Shown in pieces: positions 27,779 through 35,247 of a stretch of 64,000 bases of DNA. The position numbers were made by a program, and so were the translations under genes. A model generated the notes under the pieces. The model saw nothing but the letters and a program-made list of their open reading frames with translations. It made no database searches and was not told the origin of the DNA. Position 1 is the stretch's first letter; each line of letters begins with the position of its first letter. The DNA comes from Streptomyces pyxinicus (GTDB lineage: Bacteria; Actinomycetota; Actinomycetes; Streptomycetales; Streptomycetaceae): assembly GCF_024753135.1 (NCBI RefSeq), contig NZ_JANUGP010000002.1:124001-188000 (forward strand). The letters are read 5' to 3'.

Positions 27779-28452
27779 TGGACGCCGTGGCGACCGATTC
27801 CAGCAGCACCCCCGGACATGACAAGCAGCGGCGGGCCCGCCGGACGCGGATGACCGGTGCCGAGCGCCGCCAGCAGCTGCTGGAGATCGGTCGCACCCTC
27901 TTCGCGGCGAAGGGTTTCGAGGGCACCTCGGTGGAGGAGATCGCGGCGAAGGCCGGGGTGTCCAAGCCGGTGGTGTACGAGCACTTCGGCGGCAAGGAGG
28001 GGCTGTACGCGGTGGTGGTCGACCGTGAGATGCGGCGCCTGCTCGACATGGTGACCGGCTCGCTGACCGCCGGGCACCCGCGGGAGCTGTGCGAGCAGGC
28101 GGCGTTCGCGCTGCTGGACTACATCGAGGAGTACACGGACGGTTTCCGCATCCTGGTCCGTGACTCCCCCATCCCGCAGTCGACGGGCACCTTCGCCTCG
28201 CTGATCTCGGACATCGCCACGCAGGTGGAGGACATCCTGGGCCGCGAGTTCAAGTCCCGCGGCTTCGACTCCAAGCTCGCCCCGCTGTACGCGCAGGCCC
28301 TGGTCGGCATGGTCGCGCTGACCGGCCAGTGGTGGCTGGACGTACGCCGCCCGAAGAAGGCGGAGGTCGCGGCGCACCTGGTGAACCTGGCGTGGCACGG
28401 CCTGGACGGCCTGGAGCAGAAGCCGCGGCTGATAGGGCACCGCAAGAGCTGA
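27775..28452 (+). CDS. TetR-family regulator, probably of the desaturase operon
   Basis: This 225-residue DNA-binding protein has an N-terminal TetR helix-turn-helix (TSVEEIAAKAGVSKPVVYEHFGGKEGLY, shown here in part as residues 55-80). A helical ligand-binding domain follows. A basic, disordered lead of about 25 residues precedes the HTH. Its ATG at 27775 overlaps the desaturase stop (ATGATG), so both proteins are made together. This desaturase-TetR arrangement recurs in actinobacteria, where the regulator senses fatty acyl-CoA. That ligand is an inference here. A candidate operator sits at 26681-26692. Confidence 0.88.
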   Translation: MMDAVATDSSSTPGHDKQRRARRTRMTGAERRQQLLEIGRTLFAAKGFEGTSVEEIAAKAGVSKPVVYEHFGGKEGLYAVVVDREMRRLLDMVTGSLTAGHPRELCEQAAFALLDYIEEYTDGFRILVRDSPIPQSTGTFASLISDIATQVEDILGREFKSRGFDSKLAPLYAQALVGMVALTGQWWLDVRRPKKAEVAAHLVNLAWHGLDGLEQKPRLIGHRKS

Positions 28453-28454
28453 AG

Positions 28455-28500
28455 CAACAGCGCTGAACCAACAGCGCACTGGATCAACCTTGTGTAATCT
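28455..28500 (+). promoter_or_regulatory. Promoter with direct repeats for the phd/relE pair; leaderless start predicted
   Basis: CAACAGCGC occurs twice (28455-28463 and 28469-28477), 14 bp apart, just upstream of a TAATCT -10 element (28495-28500). The antitoxin ATG at 28507 lies seven bases past the -10, where transcription should begin, and there is no ribosome site. The mRNA is therefore predicted to be leaderless. The repeats are suited to autoregulation by the Phd-type antitoxin. Confidence 0.55.
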
Positions 28501-28506
28501 TCCTGC

Positions 28507-28761
28507 ATGACCGAGATCACGATCAGCGCGGCCCGAGCCCAGCTGGGCGACCTGGTCCGCCGGGCGGCCCACGGCCGCGAGACCATCGCCCTGACCGACC
28601 ACGGACACGTGGCCGCGCTGCTGGTGTCTCCGCAGGTGATAGAGGATCTTGAGGACGCCCTGGCCGTGGCCGACTATCAGCGGCGCAAGGCGGAGGGGAC
28701 GCTCGGACCCGGCATCCCGATGGCGGAAGTGCGCAAGCGGCTGGGGCTCGAACAGAAGTGA
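28507..28761 (+). CDS. Phd/YefM-type antitoxin
   Basis: This 84-residue protein has the Phd/YefM opening ITISAARAQLGDLVRRA and the continuation GRETIALTDHGHVAALLVSP, which folds as the DNA-binding dimer. The C-terminal 30 residues are the likely toxin-binding tail. It would bind and neutralise the RelE-type toxin encoded next and repress their shared promoter. The coding regions overlap by four bases (GTGA). The ATG is probably at the 5' end of the mRNA. Confidence 0.9.
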   Translation: MTEITISAARAQLGDLVRRAAHGRETIALTDHGHVAALLVSPQVIEDLEDALAVADYQRRKAEGTLGPGIPMAEVRKRLGLEQK

Positions 28762-29009
28762 CCTACGAGATCGTCTTCGAACCGCACGCCCTGGACGCCG
28801 CGGCGCGGTTCCTCGCGGAGGACCCCGGCGGCCTCACCGTACTCCTGGACACCATCGACAAGCTGGCCGACGACCCCCGCCCGGCGGGGTCGACGCCGTA
28901 CGGGTCGCCCGATCTGCGGCGCCTGCGCGTAGGTGACCACCGCGTCCTGTACGCCATCGAGTCCGACGCCATCCGGATTCTCGTCACCCACCTGGGGCGC
29001 ACTCCTTAG
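28758..29009 (+). CDS. RelE/ParE-superfamily toxin
   Basis: This 83-residue basic protein has the family features YEIVFEPHALDAAARFL near the start, LRRLRVGDHRVLYAIE in the middle and RILVTHLGRTP at the end. RelE-type members cut mRNA in the ribosomal A site, and ParE-type members block gyrase; the two are hard to tell apart by sequence. Pairing with a Phd/YefM antitoxin and the retained RVGDHRVLY arginines favour the RelE branch. The GTG start overlaps the antitoxin stop. The stop is one base from the stop of the converging tam gene. Confidence 0.88.
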   Translation: MTYEIVFEPHALDAAARFLAEDPGGLTVLLDTIDKLADDPRPAGSTPYGSPDLRRLRVGDHRVLYAIESDAIRILVTHLGRTP

Positions 29010-29010
29010 G

Positions 29011-29823
29011 TCATCGCCCCGTACGGGCCACGGCGAACAGCCGGCGGAAGGGCAGGACGGTGCCGTAGGGGGCGCTCGGGTAGGCCGTGCGGAGCAGGTC
29101 GCGGTACTCGGTGAGAAAGGCGTCGCGGGCCTCGGGGTCGTCGCCGAGGGCGGTCAGGACGGGCCGCAGTCCGGTGCCCTTCACCCAGTCCAGCACCGGG
29201 TCCGGGCCGGGCAGGACGTGCAGGTACGTCGTCTGCCACACGTCGGCCGCGCAGCCGAGGCGGGCGAGCCGGTCCAGGTAGACGGCGGGGGTGTGCACGG
29301 AGTCGGTGCGGCGCGGCACGTCGGCGAGGCGGGTCTTCCAGCGCGGGGTGGCGGCGAGTTCCCGCATCAGGGCGTGCAGCGGGGCGTCGGTGTTGTCGGG
29401 GACCTGGAAGGCGAGGGTGCCGCCGGGCCCGAGGGCGGCGGTCCAGTCGGCGAGGCGGTCGAGGTGGCCCGGCACCCACTGGAGGGTGGCGTTGGAGACG
29501 ATCAGGTCGCAGGGCTCGGCGGGCGTCCAGGTGCGGGCGTCGGCGTGGGCGAAGTCGAGCCGGCCGCCGCCGGGGGTGGGGCCCTCGTACTCGGTGTGGG
29601 CCCGGTCGAGCATCTCGGGCGAGTTGTCGTAGCCGGTGACGTGGGCGGTGGGCCAGCGTTCGGTGAGGTGGACGGTGACGTTGCCGGGACCGCAGCCGAG
29701 GTCGGCGATGCGCGGGGGCTCTCCCGGCAGGTCGGGGACGCGGGCGAGCAGGTCGGTGAAGGGGCGGGCCCGGTGCCCGGCGTGCCGCAGGTACTGGGCG
29801 GGATCCCAGCTCGGATTCGTCAT
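29011..29823 (-). CDS. tam: Trans-aconitate 2-methyltransferase
   Basis: Tam methylates trans-aconitate, an inhibitor of aconitase that forms spontaneously from cis-aconitate, using S-adenosylmethionine. The 270 residues show WDPAQYLRHAGHRARPFTDL at the start and the SAM motif I ADLGCGPGNVT. NATLQWVPGH and AFQVPDN follow, all characteristic of Tam rather than generic methyltransferases. The ATG at 29823 has a weak GGGGAAAG site. It diverges from tamR with an operator-like inverted repeat between them, matching the characterised tam-tamR pair of S. coelicolor. Confidence 0.93.
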   Translation of the reverse strand: MTNPSWDPAQYLRHAGHRARPFTDLLARVPDLPGEPPRIADLGCGPGNVTVHLTERWPTAHVTGYDNSPEMLDRAHTEYEGPTPGGGRLDFAHADARTWTPAEPCDLIVSNATLQWVPGHLDRLADWTAALGPGGTLAFQVPDNTDAPLHALMRELAATPRWKTRLADVPRRTDSVHTPAVYLDRLARLGCAADVWQTTYLHVLPGPDPVLDWVKGTGLRPVLTALGDDPEARDAFLTEYRDLLRTAYPSAPYGTVLPFRRLFAVARTGR

Positions 29824-29848
29824 GCCGACCACTTTCCCCGGCGATTTA

Positions 29849-29877
29849 TCTTGATGTCAAGAGACTCGACATCAAGA
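29849..29877. promoter_or_regulatory. TamR operator candidate between tam and tamR
   Basis: A perfect 10-bp inverted repeat, TCTTGATGTC (29849-29858) and GACATCAAGA (29868-29877), spans the centre of the 89-bp divergent region. The left arm also sits in a shorter near-palindrome CTTGATGTCAAG (29850-29861). MarR proteins bind such repeats. A TACACT -10 (29900-29905) seven bases before the tamR ATG, with no ribosome site, predicts a leaderless tamR mRNA. Confidence 0.75.
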
Positions 29878-29912
29878 GACTTCACATCGACACAACCACT
29901 ACACTGATCTCC

Positions 29913-30410
29913 ATGGAGGACGAGGTCGATCGGCTGGTCGCAGCGTGGCGCCGGGAGCGCCCGGACCTCGACGTGGAACCGCTGGAAGTGCTCAGCCGGG
30001 TGAGCCGACTCGCCCGGCACCTGGACCGCGCGCGCCGGCTCGCGTTCGCCGAGCACCAGTTGGAGCCCTGGGAGTTCGACGTGCTGACCGCGCTGCGGCG
30101 CGCGGGCACGCCGTACCAGCTCTCCCCCGGGCAGCTGCTGACCCAGACCCTGGTCACCTCGGGCACGATGACCAACCGCATCGACCGGCTGGCCAAGAAG
30201 GGCCTGGTCGAGCGGCTGCCCGACCCCAGCGACCGGCGGGGCGTGCTGGTGCGGCTGTCCGACGAGGGCCGGGACCGCGCCGACCAGGCGCTGGCGGGCC
30301 TGCTGGAGCAGGAGCGGGCGCTGCTCGGCGAGCTGTCCCGCGCCCAGCGCGCGGAGCTGGCCGGGCTGCTACGCCAGCTGACCGCCCCGTTCGACAACAT
30401 CCCCGGCTAG
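29913..30410 (+). CDS. tamR: MarR-family regulator TamR
   Basis: This 165-residue winged-helix repressor has the MarR wing sequence MTNRIDRLAKKGLVERLPDPSDRRG (given here as residues 88-112) and N- and C-terminal dimerisation helices. In S. coelicolor TamR represses tam, and trans-aconitate and related tricarboxylates relieve repression, linking it to TCA-cycle stress. The divergent arrangement and the inverted repeat here agree. The gene tail overlaps the converging LuxR regulator gene by 42 bp, so the two transcripts are antisense at their 3' ends. Confidence 0.92.
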   Translation: MEDEVDRLVAAWRRERPDLDVEPLEVLSRVSRLARHLDRARRLAFAEHQLEPWEFDVLTALRRAGTPYQLSPGQLLTQTLVTSGTMTNRIDRLAKKGLVERLPDPSDRRGVLVRLSDEGRDRADQALAGLLEQERALLGELSRAQRAELAGLLRQLTAPFDNIPG

Positions 30411-31133
30411 CTCGGCCGGTCCGACGCCGGCCCGGCGGGCGAGCGCGACGGCGGCCAGCGTGGAGTGGACGCCCAGCTTGCCGAGGACGTTCTGCATATG
30501 GGTGCGGACGGTGTGCGGGGAGAGGAACAGCCGCTCGGCGACGGCCTTGCGGCCGAGCCCCGCGACCATGCAGCGCAGCACCTCCCGCTCCCTGGGCGTG
30601 AGGGACTCCACCAGCCGCTCGCTCTCGGTGCGGTGCCGGCGGGCGGCCGTCAGCTCCTTCAGCACGCCGGTCAGCAGGGCGGGCGGCAGATGCGTCTCGT
30701 CACGCAGCACACCGCGGATCACCGTCAGCAGCCGCGACAGCGAGCAGTCCTTGGCGACCCAGCCGGAGGCGCCGGCGCCGAGCGCGAGGGCGGCGCGGCG
30801 CGGCTCGTCCTTCCCGGCCAGGACGACGATCCGGACGCCCGGCTGCGCGGCCCGTACCCCGGCGACCAGCGAGAGCCCGTCCACCAGGCCCTCCTCGTCA
30901 CCGGCCTGCACGGGAACGGCGGGACGGGTCCCGGGCAACGCCCCGCCCAGGTCGGCGTCCACGAGCAGCACGTCGTAGCGGCGGCCCTCGCCGGCCGCGC
31001 GCTCCAGGCAGCGCAGCGCGGCCGGGCCGCTGCCGGCGGCGGAGACGTCGACGTCGGGCTCGGCGGCCAGGGCGGCGGCGAGCGACTCGGCGAAGATGCG
31101 GTGGTCGTCCACGACCAGGACTCGGATACGCAC
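30369..31133 (-). CDS. LuxR-type (NarL/FixJ) response regulator, orphan
   Basis: This 254-residue protein has a receiver domain with acidic pair Asp9-Asp10 and a likely phospho-acceptor Asp59 (YDVLLVDADLGG), and a lysine in GWVAKD. A C-terminal GerE/LuxR helix-turn-helix follows (LTPREREVLRCMVAGLGRKA, then SPHTVRTHMQNVLGKLGVHS). No histidine kinase is adjacent. The receiver has an insertion after Asp59, rich in proline and glycine, that most family members lack. GTG at 31133 follows AAGGGGG by seven bases. Its end overlaps tamR. Confidence 0.85.
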   Translation of the reverse strand: MRIRVLVVDDHRIFAESLAAALAAEPDVDVSAAGSGPAALRCLERAAGEGRRYDVLLVDADLGGALPGTRPAVPVQAGDEEGLVDGLSLVAGVRAAQPGVRIVVLAGKDEPRRAALALGAGASGWVAKDCSLSRLLTVIRGVLRDETHLPPALLTGVLKELTAARRHRTESERLVESLTPREREVLRCMVAGLGRKAVAERLFLSPHTVRTHMQNVLGKLGVHSTLAAVALARRAGVGPAELAGDVVERGGQLA

Positions 31134-31438
31134 CACGAAACCCCCTTCCCCAGGCTCCACGCGGAGCAGGGGATACCCAAGGCCGGAGAAGACGACGCGC
31201 ACGGGTACGACACCCGGTGGAAGGAAGGCCTCCGCCCCGGCCGCCGCCGTCGCGGGGAGTGCTACCCCCACCGCGGGCGCCGTACCCGCCTGTCTCGCCC
31301 CCTGATCAGCACCGGCCCCCACCGGTGCTGCTCCACAGAGTACGGACCCGGCCCCGCCGGGGAAGCGGATTCCCGGAACTCCCCTTCTCCCGTGTGACCG
31401 GTGTGCCAGGGGACGGCCAACGGGACGGAAGCGGACGC
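31134..31438. other. Intergenic region upstream of the LuxR response regulator
   Basis: No gene is supported in this stretch. It contains the regulator's promoter region, which I cannot resolve, and a terminator-like hairpin at 31307-31330 belonging to the gene at 31439-31867. Confidence 0.5.
31307..31330 (-). terminator. Hairpin terminator downstream of the gal-linked hypothetical gene
   Basis: A perfect 9-bp stem (31307-31315 and 31322-31330) with a 6-base loop lies about 110 bp past the stop at 31439. It is the first strong hairpin after galTEK and the small gene that follows them. Confidence 0.55.
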
Positions 31439-31867
31439 TCAGCGAGCGCTGCCGGGCGGGGGCGGTGGTGGTGGGTAGGGCGGCCGCGGCGGAACCCTGG
31501 GACCGGGCGGCCCCACCGGCGGCGGAGGCCGCGGCTCCATCGACCGCCGGGGCCGCGGCGCCGGCGGCCGGCGGGTGGGCGCCGGCGGGGGCGCGGGCAG
31601 AGGCGGCGGCACCTCCCGATCGTCAGCGAGCACAGGTCCCCCGGCACGCAGCCGCTCGACGGTCCGCTCGGCCCTGCGGCGGGCCCGGGGGTCGTCGTCG
31701 CGCTGGAAGACGTGCCGGTAGGTCCACCGGCCGATGTGGTCGCGCGACAGCAGCCGATACCCGAGCGCGTGCGCGACCCTCTCGGCACGCGCGCGCTCGG
31801 CCAGGCCGAGCCGGATCTCGACCTGTCCCCGCCCGTCGAACCGGGCCCGTATCTCGTCGTCGTTCAT
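31439..31867 (-). CDS. Hypothetical protein with proline-rich C-terminus
   Basis: This 142-residue protein has a charged N-terminal half (MNDDEIRARFDGRGQVEIRL, then GYRLLSRDHIGRWTYRHVFQ). Its C-terminal half is almost only proline, arginine and glycine. The first 85 residues look like a small folded domain, perhaps alpha/beta, that I cannot assign. It starts 28 bp after galK on the same strand and may be the last gene of the gal operon. No ribosome site is evident before the ATG at 31867; an ATG three bases earlier is equally possible. Confidence 0.6.
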   Translation of the reverse strand: MNDDEIRARFDGRGQVEIRLGLAERARAERVAHALGYRLLSRDHIGRWTYRHVFQRDDDPRARRRAERTVERLRAGGPVLADDREVPPPLPAPPPAPTRRPPAPRPRRSMEPRPPPPVGPPGPRVPPRPPYPPPPPPPGSAR

Positions 31868-31895
31868 CAACAGCCATTGCAGCAGGCCGCTGCTG

Positions 31896-33050
31896 TCACA
31901 CCAGCCGCCGAGCCCCCTCCCCCGGGACCGCCTCGAAGACGCGGGGCTGGGTGAAGGCGGCGGCCGTGAAGGCTTCCTGGACGGCCTTGGTGAGGGGGTC
32001 GATGTCCGTGGCCTCCGCCAGGACGATGGCCGAGCCGCCGAAGCCGCCGCCGGTCATGCGGGCGCCGAGGGCGCCGTGGGTGAGGGCGGTGTCGACGACC
32101 AGGTCCAGCTCCGAGCAGGAGATGCGGAAGTCGTCGCGGAGCGAGGCGTGGCCCTCGGTGAGGACGGGGCCGATGGCGCGGGTCTCGCCGGCGTGCAGCA
32201 GGGCGACGGTGCGTTCGACCCGCTCGTCCTCCGTGACCACGTGCCGGACCAGGCGGACGATCTCCTCCTCGTCACCGAGCCGGGCGAGGGCGGCGTCCAA
32301 CCCGCCGTAGGGGATGTCCCGCAGGGCGTCGACGCCGAGCAGCGCGGCGCCCTTCTCGCAGCCGGCCCGGCGCTTGCCGTACTCGCCGCCGCTGTGCGCG
32401 TGCTTGACCTGGGTGTCGACCACCAGCAGCCGCAGCCCCTCGGCGGCGAGGTCGAAGGGGATCTGCCGCTGGGACAGGTCCCGGGTGTCGAGGAAGAGCG
32501 CGTGCCCGGCCTCGCAGCAGGCCGACGCCGTCTGGTCCATGATGCCGGTCGGCGCGCCGACGTAGACGTTCTCGGCGCGCTGGCACAGCCGGGCCAGCTT
32601 CCAGCGCGGGAGGCCGAGTTCGTACAGGTCGTTCAGGGCGAGCGCGATGACGACCTCCAGCGCGGCGGAGGAGGACAGGCCCGCGCCGGTCGGCACCGTG
32701 GAGGACAGGTGGATGTCGGCGCCGGTCAGCGGGTGGCCGGCCTCGCGCAGCGCCCACACCACGCCTGCCGGGTACGCCGTCCAGGTGGTGTCCGAGCCGG
32801 GGGTGAGGCCGGCGAGGCGGAGTTCCCGCGCGCCGCCTCCGGCGTCCGCCGAGTGCAGGCGCAGGACCCCGTCGTCGCGGCGGGCGACCGCCGCGACCGT
32901 GTGGTGCGGCAGGGCGAACGGCATGACGAAGCCGTCGTTGTAGTCGGTGTGTTCGCCGATCAGGTTGACCCGGCCCGGTGCCGCCCACACCCCCTCCGGG
33001 CCCGTCCCGTACAGCTCGGTGAAGCGCTCCGCGACCTGCTGTGCCCCCAC
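31896..33050 (-). CDS. galK: Galactokinase
   Basis: GalK phosphorylates alpha-D-galactose at C1 with ATP, the first committed step of the Leloir pathway. The 384 residues contain the galactokinase signature GRVNLIGEHTDYNDGFVMP and the GHMP glycine loop LSSTVPTGAGLSSSAALEV. They also contain the C-terminal motif GARMTGGGFGGSAIVL. The GTG at 33050 shares one base with the galE stop (TAGTG) and follows AAGGAG, so translation is coupled. It is the third gene of galT-galE-galK, as in S. lividans and S. coelicolor. Confidence 0.97.
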   Translation of the reverse strand: MGAQQVAERFTELYGTGPEGVWAAPGRVNLIGEHTDYNDGFVMPFALPHHTVAAVARRDDGVLRLHSADAGGGARELRLAGLTPGSDTTWTAYPAGVVWALREAGHPLTGADIHLSSTVPTGAGLSSSAALEVVIALALNDLYELGLPRWKLARLCQRAENVYVGAPTGIMDQTASACCEAGHALFLDTRDLSQRQIPFDLAAEGLRLLVVDTQVKHAHSGGEYGKRRAGCEKGAALLGVDALRDIPYGGLDAALARLGDEEEIVRLVRHVVTEDERVERTVALLHAGETRAIGPVLTEGHASLRDDFRISCSELDLVVDTALTHGALGARMTGGGFGGSAIVLAEATDIDPLTKAVQEAFTAAAFTQPRVFEAVPGEGARRLV

Positions 33051-34012
33051 TAGTGCTCCTTCGCGATGCTCTGCGCGAACCGCCAGGCGTCCGCGACGAT
33101 CCCCGCGAGGTCCGCGCGGGACGGGTTCCAGCCCAGCCGCTCGCGGGCCGCGTCGGCCGAGGCGACCAGGACCGCCGGGTCGCCGCCCCGGCGCGGGGCG
33201 ACCACCTCGGGGATCGGGTGCCCGGTGACCTCGCGGACCGTCTCGACGACCTCGCGCACGGAGAAGCCGCTGCCGTTGCCGAGGTTGCAGATCAGGTGCT
33301 CGCCCGCGCGGGCCGCGGTCAGCGCCAGCAGGTGGGCCTCGGCCAGGTCCGCGACGTGGATGTAGTCGCGCACGCAGGTGCCGTCGGGGGTCGGGTAGTC
33401 GTCGCCGTAGACGGAGATCGCGTCGCGGCGGCCCTGGGCGACCTGGAGGACCAGCGGGATGAGGTGCGACTCGGGGTCGTGCCGCTCGCCGCGGTCGCCG
33501 TACGCGCCCGCCACGTTGAAGTAGCGCAGCGACACCGCGGCCAGGCCGTGCGCGTGCGCCTCGCTGGTGATCATGTGGTCGACGGCGAGCTTGGTGGCCC
33601 CGTAGGGGTTGGTCGGCCGGGCCGGGGCGCTCTCCGGGATCGGGACCTGCTCGGGCTCGCCGTAGGTGGCCGCCGTGGAGGAGAACACCAGTGTGCGCAC
33701 GCCGGTCTCGCGCATCGCGGCGAGCAGGGCCATGCTGCCGCCGACGTTGTTGTCCCAGTACTTCTCCGGCTTCACGACCGACTCGCCGACCTGCGAGGAC
33801 GCGGCGAAGTGCAGCACGCCGTCGTAGGAGGGGTCGAGCCACTTGGCGGCGTCGCGGATATCGCCCTCGATGAACACGGCCCCGGCCGGGACGCCCTCGC
33901 GGAAGCCGGTGGAGAGATTGTCGAGGACGGTGACCTCGTGTCCGGCCTCCAGCAGATGCTGCGCCACGACACTGCCGACATAACCCGCGCCACCCGTCAC
34001 CAGGTACTTCAT
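33050..34012 (-). CDS. galE: UDP-glucose 4-epimerase
   Basis: GalE interconverts UDP-galactose and UDP-glucose with bound NAD. The 320 residues have the Rossmann motif TGGAGYVGS at residues 6-14. The catalytic serine/threonine segment is [13 protein letters not shown]. The Tyr-x-x-x-Lys pair lies in NPYGATK near residue 137. The [19 protein letters not shown] substrate region follows. ATG at 34012 overlaps the galT stop by one base (TGATG). In S. lividans a second, constitutive promoter (galP2) lies just upstream of galE. I could not pinpoint it here. Confidence 0.97.
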   Translation of the reverse strand: MKYLVTGGAGYVGSVVAQHLLEAGHEVTVLDNLSTGFREGVPAGAVFIEGDIRDAAKWLDPSYDGVLHFAASSQVGESVVKPEKYWDNNVGGSMALLAAMRETGVRTLVFSSTAATYGEPEQVPIPESAPARPTNPYGATKLAVDHMITSEAHAHGLAAVSLRYFNVAGAYGDRGERHDPESHLIPLVLQVAQGRRDAISVYGDDYPTPDGTCVRDYIHVADLAEAHLLALTAARAGEHLICNLGNGSGFSVREVVETVREVTGHPIPEVVAPRRGGDPAVLVASADAARERLGWNPSRADLAGIVADAWRFAQSIAKEH

Positions 34013-35070
34013 CAACTCGCTACCTCTCGCAGTCGCTCGGCCGCGCGTTCCGGCGGCACGTCGTTGATGAACACGTTCATGCCGGACTCGGAACCCGCGA
34101 GAAACTTCAGCTTGCCGGAAGTGCGGCGGACGGTGAAAAGCTCAAGGTGCAGCGCGAAGTCGCCGCGCGTCACGCCGTCGAACTCCGCCGGCGGTCCGAA
34201 CGGGGCCTGGTGCCAGGCCGCGATGTAGGGCGTGGGCGGCTCACCTTCGCCGAAGATCCGGTCGAAGCGCCTCAAGAGTTCCAGATAGACCTGGGGGAAC
34301 TCTGTGCGTGCCGCCTCGTCGAGCGCGAGCAGGTCGGGCACCCGGCGCTTGGGGTACAGGTGGACCTCGTACGGCCAGTGCGCCGCGTACGGCACGAAGG
34401 CCGCCCAGTGTTCACTCTCAAGGACGACCCGCTCACCGGCGAGTTCCCGCTCCAGGACGGCGTCGAAGAGGTTCTCCCCGCCGGTGGCCTCCTGGTGCGC
34501 GGCGAGCGAGCGGAGCATCAGGGCGGTGCGGGGGGTGGTGAAGGGGTAGGCGTAGATCTGGCCGTGCGGGTGGCCGAGTGTCACCCCGATCTCGGCGCCG
34601 CGGTTCTCGAAACAGAACACCTGCTCGACGGAGGGCAGATGCGACAGCTCGGACGTGCGGTCGGTCCAGGCGTCCAGCACCAGCCGGGCCTGGCTCTCGT
34701 CCAGGTCGGCGAAGGAGGCGTCGTGGTCGGAGGTGAAGCAGACGACCTCGCAGCGCCCGGAGTCGCCGGCCAGCGAGGGGAAACGGTTCTCGAAGACGAC
34801 GACGTCGTACGACGCGTCCGGGATCTCGCTCAACCGCCCGCCCCGCGTCGGGCACAGCGGGCACTCGTCGGCCGGCGGATGGTAGGTGCGGCCCTGCCGG
34901 TGCGAGGCGACGGCGATCGCGTCGCCGAGCAGTTCGTCGCGGCGGATCTCGGACGTGGTGACCGTGGGCTCCAGCGGACGGTGGTCGGCGGCGTCCCGCA
35001 CGATGTCGTCCCGGAGGTCGTAGTAGATCAGCTCACGGCCGTCCGCCAGCCGTGTCGAGGTCTTCTTCAA
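34012..35070 (-). CDS. galT: Galactose-1-phosphate uridylyltransferase
   Basis: GalT exchanges galactose-1-phosphate with UDP-glucose, giving UDP-galactose and glucose-1-phosphate. The 352 residues contain the zinc site CPLC (residues 70-73). The active site [12 protein letters not shown] has the nucleophilic histidine near residue 167, followed by the second metal-region segment [14 protein letters not shown]. The start is TTG at 35070, seven bases after GAGGAG. No better start lies nearby, and the rare codon may limit expression. It opens the galTEK operon and diverges from a sugar symporter across an AT-rich region with direct repeats. Confidence 0.96.
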   Translation of the reverse strand: MKKTSTRLADGRELIYYDLRDDIVRDAADHRPLEPTVTTSEIRRDELLGDAIAVASHRQGRTYHPPADECPLCPTRGGRLSEIPDASYDVVVFENRFPSLAGDSGRCEVVCFTSDHDASFADLDESQARLVLDAWTDRTSELSHLPSVEQVFCFENRGAEIGVTLGHPHGQIYAYPFTTPRTALMLRSLAAHQEATGGENLFDAVLERELAGERVVLESEHWAAFVPYAAHWPYEVHLYPKRRVPDLLALDEAARTEFPQVYLELLRRFDRIFGEGEPPTPYIAAWHQAPFGPPAEFDGVTRGDFALHLELFTVRRTSGKLKFLAGSESGMNVFINDVPPERAAERLREVAS

Positions 35071-35105
35071 CGCCGGACTCCTCTAGGTGCCACCCGATCA
35101 CTCAA

Positions 35106-35163
35106 CACAATCAAACATAACAAACCACAAGTCGACAACATCGGCGACCATCACAATCAAACA
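35106..35163. promoter_or_regulatory. Direct repeats in the galT/symporter divergent region
   Basis: The 12-mer CACAATCAAACA occurs perfectly twice (35106-35117 and 35152-35163), 46 bp apart, in an unusually AT-rich stretch of an otherwise GC-rich genome. The region must contain the galactose-inducible operon promoter (galP1 in S. lividans) and the symporter promoter. The repeats are likely binding sites of a regulator that acts on both sides. Confidence 0.6.
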
Positions 35164-35247
35164 AAGAACACCAACAGGAGTGTTCAATTCTCGAACGTGT
35201 CGGCGTAGGTTCCGCTTGGATCAGTTCGCGCAACGAAGCGAGTTCTC

